DNA from: Zhengitettix transpicula
Lineage: Eukaryota > Arthropoda > Insecta > Orthoptera > Tetrigidae
DNA length: 64,000 bases
Assembly (NCBI GenBank): GCA_037074705.1
Contig: CM073595.1
Span: 48,293,639-48,357,638 of the forward strand
Direction of reading: 5' to 3'
The notes under the pieces were generated by a model that searched no databases, was not told where the DNA came from, and saw only the letters and a list, made by a program, of their open reading frames with translations. This document shows positions 25,426 through 37,974 of this stretch, piece by piece; the first letter of the stretch is position 1, and the number at the start of each line of letters is the position of its first letter. Position numbers and translations under genes: made by a program.

Positions 25426-26569
25426 CAATATAATTTTTGGATGCTTCAATTATAAACCATTAACATAAAAATACTAAAATCGGGAACACAAATTTCCTGT
25501 CCAACAGAAGTAAAATAATTTTAATAATAACAAAAATAATAATTCTTTAACTATACTGAGGGTATAATATAATATTTACAGTTTTAATAAAAATATTCAA
25601 TATGTACTAGTAAATAATTAATGTTTAGAGAATGAACTGTTATAAAATATAGAATTTACAAATCACACATAAATAAACACAAAACGTGACACACGCACAC
25701 TAGGAGGAAACACAAACGACTGACAAGTCATTTCACGAAACAGAGCGACGAGGAATATGAAAACTCCAGGCCGTACATGAAACAAACAAACAAAAGAGCA
25801 GAAAAGACCAAAATGGAATAAGCAATTTATGAATTAAGTGGTTTTATTAGCAACAGATTGAACACTTTTGCAGTCTTTTTTAAAAAAAATTAATTATTAG
25901 GGGAACGATCTACAAACTCCTGTACTGAGTAATAGTACTGAGTAGAATATTTTTACATTGAATCCCAAAACTCGTGAATAAACACGCTGGGAAGAGTTAA
26001 TATTCGGAGACTTTTGACTTCATCTTCGTTCCTAGCTTCGTTGAACGAGACAATATGAACTACGGGTATAATAAAGGTTTAATATATAAATTTCTTCACT
26101 TTTCAATTTTGACATTAGGGACTGTTAGGGACATTAGGGACTATTATATTATATAGGGACCTTAAATTTTAAGCCCACGCTGAGATTTATTAAGTGAGGA
26201 ATGAACCACCTTCTGCCGACTACATGGACTAACGGTTGAAGTGCCTTTTCCTTTCCGTATCTGTAGGTTTGGCAAGCTCATTCCACAGTTCTACAAAATA
26301 GTTATCATAGTCATATGCGTATGAATTTTTTGTGTTCATTATTTGACAAATTTCCATGAACGTAAAATTTCTCGACGTTCGCGTTGTACGAACTTTCCTC
26401 GGGTAACTAGCCAAGTGTATTTATTGAAAATGACACAGAGCTACTAATCATTAGATACAGAGACTCCTGTGAGGCGAAAGTGGACTAATGTTTCGTTTTT
26501 ATTATTGCTATTTTGCAGCAAATAAATTCATATACATGTTTAATAAATACGATAAAGGACTGTATGCCT
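25426..26569. other. no gene; short tandem repeat near 26117
   Basis: 26113-26160 contains GGGACTGTTAGGGACATTAG and further GGGAC-spaced units. The rest is plain AT-rich DNA. Confidence 0.6.
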
Positions 26570-27664
26570 TATACTATTAATATTATAAATGATTGAACCC
26601 TTTTTTAATCATAGTGACATAAAATTTTTATTTCAATGTAAATTACATTAAAATGTCAGGATTTTAAAACAGTCCGTCAGGAGCTTTCAGTTATTTTAAC
26701 CATATTCATCTGTAAAATCTGTAAAATTATTAAGTACATTATTAGAATTAAATTATGTGTATACCTATATTAATACATTACGTCGCGTAAATTTAATTAT
26801 ATTTTGCTTACCTGATAATTTAATTAAAATATTTCCTTAGGCCAACTTTTTCTGACGTGTTTTTTATTTGATATATCATATAGACAGATTGACACTAAAA
26901 ATAATAAAACTATTTAAAGAAAATGGTATTAACGAATTTAAATATATAACTAATCCTGCAAATAAAATAAAATGCACATTACCAAAAAAAGATAAAATAC
27001 AGATTAATGATCAAACCAGGTATATTGTAATGGGTGCAAAACAATTTACATATTACATACAGCAACTAATATAAAAACAAGAATATATAACAATAAAAAT
27101 AATATTAAACCATATACGAAAAGAAATACTGCCCTTTCCATGAATTACAAAGTAACAAAACAAAATATTAATTCTGAAAAAATAAAAATTTTGCATACGA
27201 GTAATAATGTACAAAAATGAAGTAGGGGATATTGATAAACATTACGCAAAACTTTTGGATATTGTATAAAATAGAATTTAAGTTGAAGGATTTTGAATTA
27301 TTTCTCTCCAATCGATATCCTTGATATGTCGATATGCAAATTATTTGTGGTAGATAGAACACGAATTGTCAGTTAGAGCTAGGCCATTAAACATGTAGCC
27401 CTATTGTAATCAATAGTGTGCTATATAAAACCATGCCTGAAAAAAGTTGGCCTAAAGAAATATTTTAATTAAATTATCAAGTATGTAAAATATAATTAAA
27501 TCTTTGTGACATAATATGTTCATATAGGTATACACATAATTTAATTCCAATGATGTACTTAATCATTTTAAAGATTTTACAGATGAATATGGTTAGAAAA
27601 ATCCTGACCGACTATTTATATGACTGCTTAAAAAAGGGTTTAATCATTTATAATATTCATAATA
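26570..27664. mobile_element. 1.1 kb element with ~225-285 base inverted arms
   Basis: Left arm 26570-26856 and right arm 27441-27664 are inverted copies: ATGATTGAACCCTTTTTTAA against TTAAAAAAGGGTTTAATCAT; GTGTATACCTATATTAA against TTCATATAGGTATACAC; AAATATTTCCTTAGGCCAAC against GTTGGCCTAAAGAAATATTT. The 580-base interior is highly A-rich and contains a 68-codon open stretch (26868-27074) that I do not recognise. Small insertions/deletions between the arms indicate an old insertion. Confidence 0.85.
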
Positions 27665-29440
27665 AATTCCCATATAGTTGCAAAAAAATTCGTTAATTTT
27701 TCCAAATTTAAATATAATATTTGTCTTGAAATTAAATATTTTTGTTGTAATATTCAATTAACCTGCGCCAAATTAAATATATAAACTTTATTACAGGGCA
27801 TTTTCAATTTCATTACTAAAGTAAGTTTTTGTAACGACGAATTTCAGAAGTATTTTGTAAATTCGTTTTATCTTATTTTCCAAAACGTTCCTTCTTCTCT
27901 GACAGTGTAATATACAAATTTAAATAATGACATTAGCTGCCCCTTAATTTTAAATCCTATCGGAAATTTGTAATATTCACCCTGCATTGTGGTGAAAAAT
28001 AAATCACTGAATTAGTTCCATTTATTAATAAATAGATCCGCTCTTTCTGAACACATCCTGCAATTAGAGGGTATAATATTTCAGAAAAGTTCCGAAAAGG
28101 AAGGCGACAAACGGTAGATGAAACAGGGCAGAATGTTTGTCGTGGGACGAACAAGATATCGGGCTAGATTAGTGCAAACAAATTTTGATTAAACCGCCTG
28201 AGTCAGCAGCTTCAAAATCAACGCTCGGATTAAGCCCAGAATATATATATTTGTAGATAAAGTGATTAATTGTCGGCGCCATTAAATTAATTACGTCCAT
28301 CACCCGGTAAATCGCTTGAGACTCGGAATAAACGATTACGAGTAAGCGTAAGAACGAGTCGCAGTATGTTAAGTACATTAGAGTTATTCCACTTAAATTC
28401 CCTATATTATCCATTCAAGGAAAACTAAGAATGGATATGTATTTATCAAATTACAATACCTAAATCACATAAAGGTCTATTATAAAACATAAGTAATCTG
28501 ACAAAATTGTATGTATTACTTGGTATAAACGTAATATTCAACAATAGCTCATTTTATTTTATATAAACATGTATAAAATGCTTGGTATCTACGTAATTGG
28601 ATAAACGTCTGCGTAGTACCTACAAATAAATAAATATTTGCACAAACAATTAAGCCTCGACATTCAATTTATTAATGCATTCACTCACATGTATTTAAAA
28701 CACATCGTCGCTACCATGAAAAACTATGGAATGTTTTTATATATTGAATTGGGTATGATTCGAAAGTTGTCAAAAGTGTCGAGTTTCCAGCCATCTTAGA
28801 AAAACAGATAGTGACCATAACAAAGTACTCAATGTTAATCTGTCAAAGTATACAATATATTTCACATTCGATAGTTTCACCAGGGGAGCGACGATTAGAA
28901 GAAACAATAAAATCTACTCGTATTACATACGGAATATCGAAATAATTTCATAACTGTGTTACACTGTTCATGAGTTAAACATTAGAAAATGGTTCATCAA
29001 CAGAGCATATTTAAAATTTGAGAAAACCAAAGAAATAATAGATTAGGAAACTTTAACAAAAAAAAAATTTGAATTAATTCTAGCTTGTTTTAGAGTTAAA
29101 AAAATAAAAGACAGCAGAAGCGGTAGAAAATTGAACGGATGTATGGGAAAACGAAATATAGCCAATTGAGTTCAGAAAAATATATCGACGTATAGAAAAG
29201 TAAGAAATTTTTCTCTCGCTAAGAATAGGGCGGTTCAGAACTTAAGGATCAGACTAAATCATTACGGACAAGGATCAACTTAATTCAGCAGCGACAGAGA
29301 CTGACCGCAATCTCATTGTTGTTCAAATAGCTTGTTGCCGAAAATGATAATAAATAGCGGATAAATCACGTGTTTGATACCGACTGCAGAACGCACCGCC
29401 TAGACCAAAAATCGAAGCAGAAGAAGTTAATTTTGGTGTT
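27665..29440. other. no gene recognised; distal upstream region of RYamide
   Basis: AT-rich and featureless until the sharp rise in GC at about 29440 that marks the RYamide promoter. Confidence 0.6.
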
Positions 29441-29509
29441 TGGCGGCGGAAAGTGGGAGAAACGCAGGTAATGGCGCAGACGCGGGGCGTCGCGACGCCT
29501 TCGCGCGCA

Positions 29510-29516
29510 TATAAAA
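29510..29516 (+). promoter_or_regulatory. TATA box of the RYamide gene
   Basis: TATAAAA sits about 30 bases before an initiator-like AGTCACACTG (about 29541-29550) and 69 bases before the likely start ATG at 29579. The 100 bases upstream are conspicuously GC-rich for this window and contain a perfect 14-base palindrome at 29486-29499. The assignment to the RYamide gene rests on the splice fit described for its exons. Confidence 0.6.
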
Positions 29517-29578
29517 GTGCGAGCGGGCTCTTACAACAAGAGTCACACTGATACCACGCTCAACAGACCTGGAAAAAC

Positions 29579-29584
29579 ATGCGT
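29579..29584 (+). CDS. RYa: RYamide precursor, exon 1 coding part (two codons)
   Basis: ATG CGT in good arthropod start context (AAAAACATG), followed directly by the donor GTACGT at 29585. Joined to the acceptor before 41805 it gives Met-Arg in frame with exon 2, which itself begins ATG CGT. The predicted N-terminus is therefore MRMRLAIF. An alternative donor two bases earlier (ATGC|GTGTAC) would remove this start and leave the exon 2 ATG in use. The leader (about 29543-29578) is short, as in many neuropeptide genes with a tiny first exon. This exon is an inference from promoter, start context and phase, not from protein similarity. Confidence 0.5.
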
Positions 29585-29901
29585 GTACGTATAAACATCA
29601 TTCATACACGTAAATTATTTTTCTCGGGGTTGTTCATTTATTTTTAAAGTAGTTTAATAATATAGCACTTCAAATAGTAATAGTCTACAATGTAATTAGT
29701 ATATAATTATTAGCGTCTAGAAATTTCAATGCTTGAATTTAAATTTAAACTATATAATTCACTGCTAATAAATTAATTGATGTATTTATAATTGGCTGAT
29801 TATTTACAGCAGTGACAGCCTGACAATTCCTGAATAAGTTTCATGCAAATAAATTGGCATTCAGTTATGAATTCGAACTTTTTTCAGGCAATCATTCCTC
29901 T

Positions 29902-29955
29902 TATACATATATATATATATATATATATGTATGTATCTATATATATATATATATG

Positions 29956-29994
<39 letters not shown>

Positions 29995-30027
29995 TATGTA
30001 TATCTATATATATATATATATATATAG
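29902..30027. repeat. compound (AT)n(GTAT)n microsatellite
   Basis: Several AT runs separated by GTATGTAT and CTAT, about 125 bases, 320 bases into RYamide intron 1. Confidence 0.95.
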
Positions 30028-31918
30028 ACGAAATTTTCGTGCTGATTTACAAGTTTTCTAACAGACTAAGGCACAAAACATATTTTTCTAGATTAGTGAA
30101 TTCTTAAGCCATTTTTTACGCGATAAATTTCATTTCTGATAAAATGTCTGATGAATTACTTTTTGGCTGATTAACTTGAAAATAGCAGCCTTAAAACTGG
30201 ACGTTTCTATTCCAGGTATACATTTTAGGAATCCGTCAGTGAATCTGGAAGAAATTAAGACATTTTAATCCCAGATGATGGCAAAAAAAATGTATCTAAT
30301 AATTCATCAGGGTTTTTTTTTTCAATCAAATGATAGAGTAATTCCCTATCCGGATTAATATGTGTCGTTTGAAAATTTATTCTAGGAAAAGTAATTAACA
30401 TGCTAAAATGATCGGATATTTCACGTAAAGCTGCACATTCAAAGATTATTTCCTTCCACGTTTTTAAAAATTCTACCCCACAATTGTTAGTAAAAAAACA
30501 AGTTAATTTTTAATTTCAGGGAATGTAATTAAATAATTAGTCTCCTAAGATTTAATTTGAATATTGAAGTAACCTGATTATTCCTGTCTTTCTTATATCT
30601 GAAATTCTTGTTGTCTTAAATTTAAATTCTTGTAATTTAATTTTATAACTGAGCATTGTGAATAATTACGTTTTTAAAAACAAATACAAAAAATACGATT
30701 TAAATATATTCTTATCTTCTCGTTTGATTGAAATGACAGAATTGATATTTAAAAAATCGTTTTTAAATAATACCGTGGCTCAAAGCAAAAAATATAAGTT
30801 TTTTAACATATAAGTTAAAATAAATAAGTATTATTGGGTATTATAATATTTTTTATACTTGAAGCTAGGTTTCTTAATATATGGTATGGAATGTGACTTA
30901 ATATTAAATAACGTAGATTAACTGAAAGTTAAAGTTATTAATAAGCTATTTTAAAGTATAACGAAATGCTTCTAAGATTAAAGAAAACCACGTGGTTTTA
31001 GTTACAGCTAGCTCTCTGCTTTAATCGTCGTCACGTAGTAAATTATTCTAGAAAAAATGTAAAAGGGATAGATGTCAGCCGGGCGTATTTAAAAATCCAT
31101 AAGCACCTAAAATAGTATAAAGTCCAGATCAATATATATTTCGGCTACTTTTCTGTGCACACGTAAAATAATTCAGACGCATAATTACGGCAACAATAAT
31201 AGTATTAACGAAATGATATTAGTTTTCCGAGAAATTCAACGCTATTACACGATTATTATTAATTAATAATTTTCATTTGACTCATTATTAAGAAGTGTGA
31301 CAGCTTCATAATCAATTTTATTTCAGGGACAGATTCAAAATTGTTTTAGATATTAGGTCAGGTCTGGAAACGTTTCTCTAATGAAAGTTAGAGCATTGAC
31401 AAACAGGATAGTAACTAAAATGTCATTTGCAGAAGTTATCAGCTCTGTCGAGAAAGCTGAAACCACAACCGTACTTGAAAGTTGTGTTATAGAAATTTTT
31501 GTGAAAAAGATTTGTTCGAATTGTTTTTCTTGCACACTTGCCTCCGCGAGATTCTATGTAATTATCTCAAGATTAACAAACACTTTTATTCTGCATAACA
31601 TACTTGAGTTTGAAAAACCAATTGCGGTCTGCTTTTTTGTAGCACTAACCACTTATATTGGTTTCATATCAATTCTGGAATGCGTTGATTTTCGGCGGTA
31701 TATATGATTTTTTAACGCGCCACTTTAAATTTGGAATATTCAGTTATCTGAATGATTTCGGAGTATTCCATAGTCAGAAAATTAAATAAATCAGTTTTCC
31801 GTAACGCGAAACTAAAATTTTATCAACGGATACTCCGTTAAATCAGAAACATATTTAATAACAGAAGAAGCTTCAATGAAAGCTCAGCAACAAAGACCGT
31901 TAAATAGAATTAAAGTAC

Positions 31919-32178
31919 CAGGATGGAAAAAACTCGACAGGACGGGCAATCGAACCCGGGTCACCCGCTTAGTACGCGGGTGCTTTACCAACTAAACCAT
32001 CCGAGTCGACTCCAGGGCCGGTACGAGGCTTCTTGGTTGTAGGTGAAGCCGGGGTCTGGCTATAATGGTCACGTACCAGGCCTGGAGATGACTGGGATGG
32101 GTTACTTGGTAAATCACCCGCGTACTAAGCGAAAGACCCCGGTTCGACTGCCGGCCCGGTCGAGATTCTTCCATCCCG
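31919..32178. mobile_element. head-to-head pair of tRNA-like SINE heads (foldback)
   Basis: The minus-strand half (about 32010-31925) reads GGATGGTTTAGTTGGTAAAG, CACCCGCGTACTAAGCGGGT, GGGTTCGATTGCC. The plus-strand half (32090-32170) reads GGGATGGGTTACTTGGTAAA, CACCCGCGTACTAAGCG, CGGTTCGACTGCC. Both show A-box, anticodon-like stem and B-box, and the ends mirror each other (GGATGGAAAAAACTCGACAG against GGTCGAGATTCTTCCATCC). The acceptor stems pair poorly, so neither half is a convincing functional tRNA. Located in RYamide intron 1. Confidence 0.7.
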
Positions 32179-33384
32179 TTACGTTAAAAATATTTTAAAT
32201 AAAGTAAACACCAGAAGTTTTCAATTTAAGGCGGAACTTTGTTCAGCGACAGTCTTCTGAAATATTCAGGCAATTAGGAGCATCTTTTTCTGAAGAACTA
32301 CTTTCCACGCAGAAATATTCATCTTCACAATAACAGCACTATTTAACTTCTAGTGATTCAGATTCGCACTCTGGTTAATAATTTATTTATTTTTTGTTTT
32401 AAAGATTTTAAATTATTATCTCAAAATTGTCTATGCTTATTGCAGACCATTCAATCGGGAAAAGAGATTTACATAAGATACAACCGTCAGCTGACTTTAT
32501 TTATAACACAAGAGAACGCGTTTTAAGACCAGCGCATTAAAATATACATACTTCATTAAATTCAAGTTCTCGAAGAGGATCGATTATAGATTTAGGAGAA
32601 TTTTAATTCTACGTCAATGAAAGGGCAAGGGATTAATAGGGACTATTTGCGGAGCTGCTCTCACACTAAATATTTACTTCAATATTGTGCATTTTGAATT
32701 AAATTGGCCTTGTGTTAAAGGATAATAATCGTCCACGTTTGGGGAAAATAACTAGCGAACTGGTAAAACCAAGACAATGATAAGGTAACTAGAAAAAGTC
32801 TGTATGAGAGATTATCGTCACTGTTTAGACGGGCAATAAAGGAGAAATTCCAAACAGGAACCAAACCAAATATAATGAAATAATCACTGATACTCAAATA
32901 ATAACAATACAGTGTCATAAAACCAAAGGATCCTTTCTTGAATATAATTAACAATGGTGAAACAGCTCTACTGTTTACAGAGAAATGTTGCAAAGAAGAC
33001 ATCAAAACTTTGGTAAAAAGTATTAATTTCTGAAATTGTAATTTAAATGCCGTAAATGGTTTTTAAGGCGCACATGAATAAATGGAAGTGAAACTCGTGG
33101 CTAATTTGATAACTCAAAATGGAAGACCGGAATCTGTTTGAACGTGTTGCTCCATGTTGAAAATTAAATGGACCAAAATTTAAGGAATAAGAATTGATAT
33201 GATTAACTTGGAAAGAAGAAGAGTGAGCATAATGAGGAATATGCGATTAGTGAACACTATTGGAACTTTTGCGGAGGAAATAATTATGGGTGTGGGAATT
33301 TCAGCTCAGGAAAGAACAACACGTCAAACTAGTATGGCTGACGGCTGAAAAGTAAATATATAATAACAATAGTAAAATAATAAT

Positions 33385-33440
33385 TGCGTCGCATCACAGA
33401 GGTACCGGGTTCGAATCCCGGAACAGCGGACATGGATTTC
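33385..33440 (+). mobile_element. SINE fragment with B box
   Basis: GTCGCATCACAGAGGTACCG followed by GGTTCGAATCCCGG, matching the central part of the SINE at 7453-7495 (minus). The A-box half is missing. It lies in RYamide intron 1. Confidence 0.6.
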
Positions 33441-34823
33441 ATGAAAACCGGGGGGAAAAAAGACTGAACGAGAATCGATACGCTGACCACGTGACAGTCC
33501 AAAGAACATTCCAGAATGTCTCATTTAAGATGACGCCAAGGCTCCCAAGAGGGCTGTCAAGGAAAGAGACACTAATGATAAGCGAGTTTCTAGACAGAAT
33601 CCTTTAATGGAATGTGAAATTCAATAGTCAATATTCAGAACGTAACCATTATCTTTGTAGTACACACACAAAAAAAATATTTAAATAAATAAAACTGAAG
33701 AATGATTCGATATGCTTGAGCGCCTAAGATAAAGAAGAACGTTTCCACATTCAAGAGCTTAATTATAATATTTTTGGAGAGGATGGGGAGAACCTTAACA
33801 GATATTTTTTTGGGAAAAAAATGTTTCCTTTGTGTTAACAATTTTTTTTTCAGAATTTGCTGCGTAATTATCATGAGTTGCTTCGGAGATCCAGAAAAAA
33901 ATACCATTATGGTTATTCACTGTAATTTTTAAGTTATTCTGATATTTCACTTGTTTCCGAAGACAATGCACTTATCGCGTTTATATAGACTTTAATGTAC
34001 TTAGAGAACTAGAAGTACAAATATCAAAATTCATTGAGTTTATCGCGTTCGAACTCGCTGAAAAAGCAGACATGTTCTTTTATTTATATAAATAATTATT
34101 AGTAATTTAACGGAGTGTTATTATTATTTTAAATCACATTCTTAACTGCCGAAGTCCTGACGGGTAGTAACTGTTTCTTTTAAAATTCAACAATCAAGTC
34201 ATGTGGGTTGCATTTTTTTTACTTTCCTTTTAATTCCCTGAAAGAATATTCATTTTCAGTACCAAGTCTTTCTTTTATTGAACGGAAGACCGAAGAACGC
34301 TGCGTATCGAGAACTGAAATTTGACTTTCATATTACCCGTTGTTGATTAAACGAATGCAATGAAGAATTTGTGTCATTATAAAAAAATAATTATCTATAT
34401 TAACCGTCCTTCAGTGAAAAAAGGCCAAATTGAAATTTTAGTTTCAAGATTCCTAACCAACTTCTCCAGGGTTGTACCACGTTTCGTACGCGGAGGATTT
34501 TTTTAATAGTTATTTATATTTGCTGTTAATTTTTTATTTAAATTTTGCTCAATCCACATAAATTTGAACATGCAGTTCAACCAATGTTAGGAAGTAGAAT
34601 TCTCATAATCCTACAAGTAAAACTGACACTAGACGTTTTAAAAAGGCAAAACAAAATTACCACACGGATTCAAAAAGTTATGTTGTGAGATCTCAAATCA
34701 AAATAATTTTTGAAGTTTTTTCGAGATTCTAGGCTGAAAAATTAAAGTAAATTTCTCAGTTACTGTGAATTTAGGGACAAACGTGAAACAGTTCAAAATC
34801 AGGACTATTAGAGTTAGGTCAAA

Positions 34824-35211
34824 AAATAAAACAACCAAATAGTCCACAAGTAAAGATTAAAATAATTTATTGTAGATAAAATTCAGGTTAACTGTTAACA
34901 GTTGATGACGATGGCGGAGCTTGCTGTTATTCAACAAACCATTGGCCCTGGTTGAGACCCGAGAATTTTATCGACAACAGATTCACCGGGAAAGCCGTCG
35001 CTCTCTAAAATAATTTATTTGAACTCCGTCAACGTCGCACAATGAGCTTTCGACCTCTTAGGGCCATAGTCAACATGGCATGTTCATAGTTACATATATT
35101 TATTAAGTTACGAACATGCAAGGTTAATTGCAAAAGGTTTCTTGTACGTTTATGACGGAGGTTAAATAAATTATATTAAGATATGCTTGTGGACTTTTTG
35201 GTTGTTTTATC
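34824..35211. mobile_element. MITE-like element with 50-base terminal inverted repeats
   Basis: AATAAAACAACCAAATAGTC, CACAAG and TAATTTATT at 34825-34876 are repeated inverted at 35161-35210 (CTTGTGGACTTTTTGGTTGT, TTTAT). The 390-base element has a more GC-rich interior with no open frame of note. In RYamide intron 1. Confidence 0.75.
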
Positions 35212-36321
35212 TTCTAAAGGACAAACATTATATCGCAACATTTTAGGGAAATTAATTTGTTTCTAAAATATGGCAAGTGCCTCAGAAAAATGTTGAGAAG
35301 TTGTTACTGAAAAAGTCTTGAAGGGATTAGAAATATTTCAGAATTAACTAACAAGTTGTTCTATATATATCGGATGAAGTCGTTTATTAATTTTTTTATT
35401 TTCCTGTAATTTTGTGCAACACTTGACTGCACGTTTTTTTTGGGGGGGTTTCACATATAGAAATAGAAGAGGGACTATTTTACATTAATGGTGCGAAATA
35501 CATTTTCTCAGATAAAATGTCTTCTAGACTAGCGTCTGAGGAAATATTAGGTCACATATTCAGTACAGAACGGCTCAGACAGAATTGCAGTTTTCTATGT
35601 GCTCGATGGCCACAACAGATCTCAATTTCGCAGCCTCACTTCCCATACAGCATTGTGAGGCTTCAATCACGATGTCAGCCAGAGCTATTACATGTGGCAC
35701 TGTGAAAACGTAGATATGCTGCTCGTCCATTCAAATAAAAGGCGCGTCTTTTATCTATCACGGGAAACGTCTACACGTTCTCGCAATACTTGGCAAATAA
35801 GTTTTATTTTTATTCTCTTCGGTTGACTGAAACCCGATATAGCGTGTTGTTAACTTCAATGACGCTTACTGTTCAGGATAATTCATTATATGCTTTTAAT
35901 ACATAAGGCTACGTTGGCAGGTAACAAATTTATAAAACTGGTCGAAATTGATGAGTCACCAGAGAATTAGGTGTGAACAACGGAATCGTTTAATCAAAAT
36001 TACATGGGAAACATATTGTAAGAATTTTGGGTTTCAGGAAAATATATTAAATAAAAGAAACTGAGGTGTAAATAAAAAGCTCTTTCGTAATGGGAAGGGA
36101 AGTGATAGCGATCACTAAGACTACAAGTTGATGAGCTGCAACATATTCAACCGTTTAAAATTTTTATATACATCGTAATGTAAAGCAAACTCGTTTAATT
36201 GAATCGATTTGCAATTATTTTCAGAATGAATCATTACATACCAATTATAAACACTATTCGTCATGAAACCGCTATAAGTGAATCACAAGGTTTCACATTA
36301 TTCTCACAGTAAAATCTCTCT

Positions 36322-36768
36322 GGTTTTTTGAACTAAGGTTCCCACATGCCGACGCACCTCGGCCTGTTTTGAGAGGTGTATGTTCCGGGGTCGCAGACGT
36401 TGGGCATACGGTAAGAGTTGTCTGCTTTTCCTATTGGAATAGTCGGCCAGCTGCCTCCTAAACTGGTCGAGGCATGGCGAAGGGAAAGCTGCGACACCAC
36501 AGCAAACCCCTCTCCCACCATCGGAAGGGCGTGGGACAAGTACCAAATGCCCGACCTACCTGATGTAGGTTTTTCTAGGGTTTTCCCTGCATCACTTTTA
36601 GGTGAATTGCCGGGTAGGATTCTTAAACCATAGCCCGGGTCCCTAGTTAAACCTTGGCTACCTTGCTCTACCTTTCCGCATCCCCCTTCACTCCTTTTCC
36701 TATGCTATACGAGGGGAGTTGTCACTATGTGTATTACCCTATACATAGCCTGTCTACATCTTTTAAAA
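36322..36768 (+). mobile_element. dispersed repeat family R1, copy 3 (longest)
   Basis: Begins TTTTTTGAACTAAGGTTCCC, like copy 1 (10624), and ends CCTGTCTACATCTTTTAAAA. Poly-A follows directly and copy 4 begins inside that tail. Sits in RYamide intron 1. Confidence 0.82.
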
Positions 36769-36775
36769 AAAAACT

Positions 36776-36972
36776 CGCTCCATCGGAAGGGCGTGGGACA
36801 AGTACCCACTGCCCCACCTACCTAATGCAGGTTTTCTAGGGTTTGTCCAGCATCACCTTTAGGCGAATTGACGGGTAGGATCCTTAAAATATAGCCCGGG
36901 GGCCTTAGTTAACCCTTGGTTACCATCCTCTACCCTTCCGCATCCCCCCTTTCAAATCCCTTCCTATGCTTA
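36776..36972 (+). mobile_element. dispersed repeat family R1, copy 4 (tandem behind copy 3)
   Basis: Starts CTCCATCGGAAGGGCGTGGG immediately after the A-run of copy 3 and ends at CCCTTCCTATGCT without an A-tail. It is truncated at both ends compared with copy 3. Confidence 0.8.
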
Positions 36973-37382
36973 AATTCCAATCTCCAAGAACGCTAGACAA
37001 CAACTCAGCTAACTATTATTAAAACTGCATCCAAATAAAATACTTAAATCGTTCCTTCAGTCAAAATATGTGTCGTGCTTGATCTCCAAACGATAATTAC
37101 ATTAATTAACACTACATGTTGCTTCGTTGCTCTCGAAACAACAATTACATTCATGGAAGTACGTGACTCCCTGAGTCAATAACATGTATCCATCCGAATA
37201 TATAATCAAAATACTCCAGAAATTAGTAGGCATAGGTTAGTGACATTATTTCATTAGAATTTTTTTTTATTGAGCACCCTGAGGAAATAAATTCAAGCTC
37301 TAATGGTGTTTATGAAAGGAAGGACATTGAAGTAGGCATACTGAAACGATAGCCAGAGCTTATAATTTATTTTTTATTTAAC

Positions 37383-37710
37383 ACTAGCTGGGTGCCCGGC
37401 GTTGCCCGATATGTCATTTATGAATAACGCCCGATTGTTCGTTATTTTACGTAACGCAACTCGACCCCTATCCCTAAATGTGTTATCGGGTGGTTACATT
37501 GATTGAGAATTTTTAACCCCCGCCCACCCAGAGCATTACCCAGTTTGTTACAATGAAACTCAGCGACATCCATAACCCCAGAATTGACTCGAATCTCAGT
37601 CTATTCGCGTTATTTTCATGTAACGCTCCACCTAACCCCACCACTAAGAATGATCCGCTCCAATGCCGATAGGGGTTGAAATTTTAAAACAACATCGGTA
37701 GAAATAATAT
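37383..37710 (+). repeat. dispersed repeat family R2, copy 2
   Basis: CTAGCTGGGTGCCCGGCGTT at the 5' end, then a GACATCCATAACCCC...CGCGTTATTTTCATGTAACGC block and a pair of CCCTA/CCCCACC-rich stretches. The reverse complement matches 18640-19152 and 57800-58050. No coding capacity seen. Confidence 0.7.
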
Positions 37711-37846
37711 CAACGTCTTTGACCCCGACAAATATTTATTCCAGGCAATTCTCGACCATATATCATGTTTGATCTCCACCGGTGTAGATTTGTATAAGGA
37801 ACATACACATATACGGAGATACATACATACATACAAACAAACACTC

Positions 37847-37849
<3 letters not shown>

Positions 37850-37895
<46 letters not shown>

Positions 37896-37936
37896 TATAT
37901 ACATACATATATATATATACATACATATATATATAT

Positions 37937-37968
<32 letters not shown>

Positions 37969-37974
37969 TTATAG
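37850..37974. repeat. compound (AT)n(ACAT)n microsatellite
   Basis: AT runs alternating with ACATACAT, preceded by (ACAT)n from 37821. It generates long artificial Tyr/Ile/His open frames on both strands, which are not genes. Confidence 0.95.

Noticed and set aside
31381..31707. 108-codon plus-strand open frame in RYamide intron 1
   Set aside because: No family motif, an open frame also on the other strand, and no downstream splice partner.
31925..32010. Possible tRNA gene with ACT anticodon
   Set aside because: Acceptor stem pairs only about four bases and the sequence is mirrored at 32090-32170; better explained as part of a foldback SINE.
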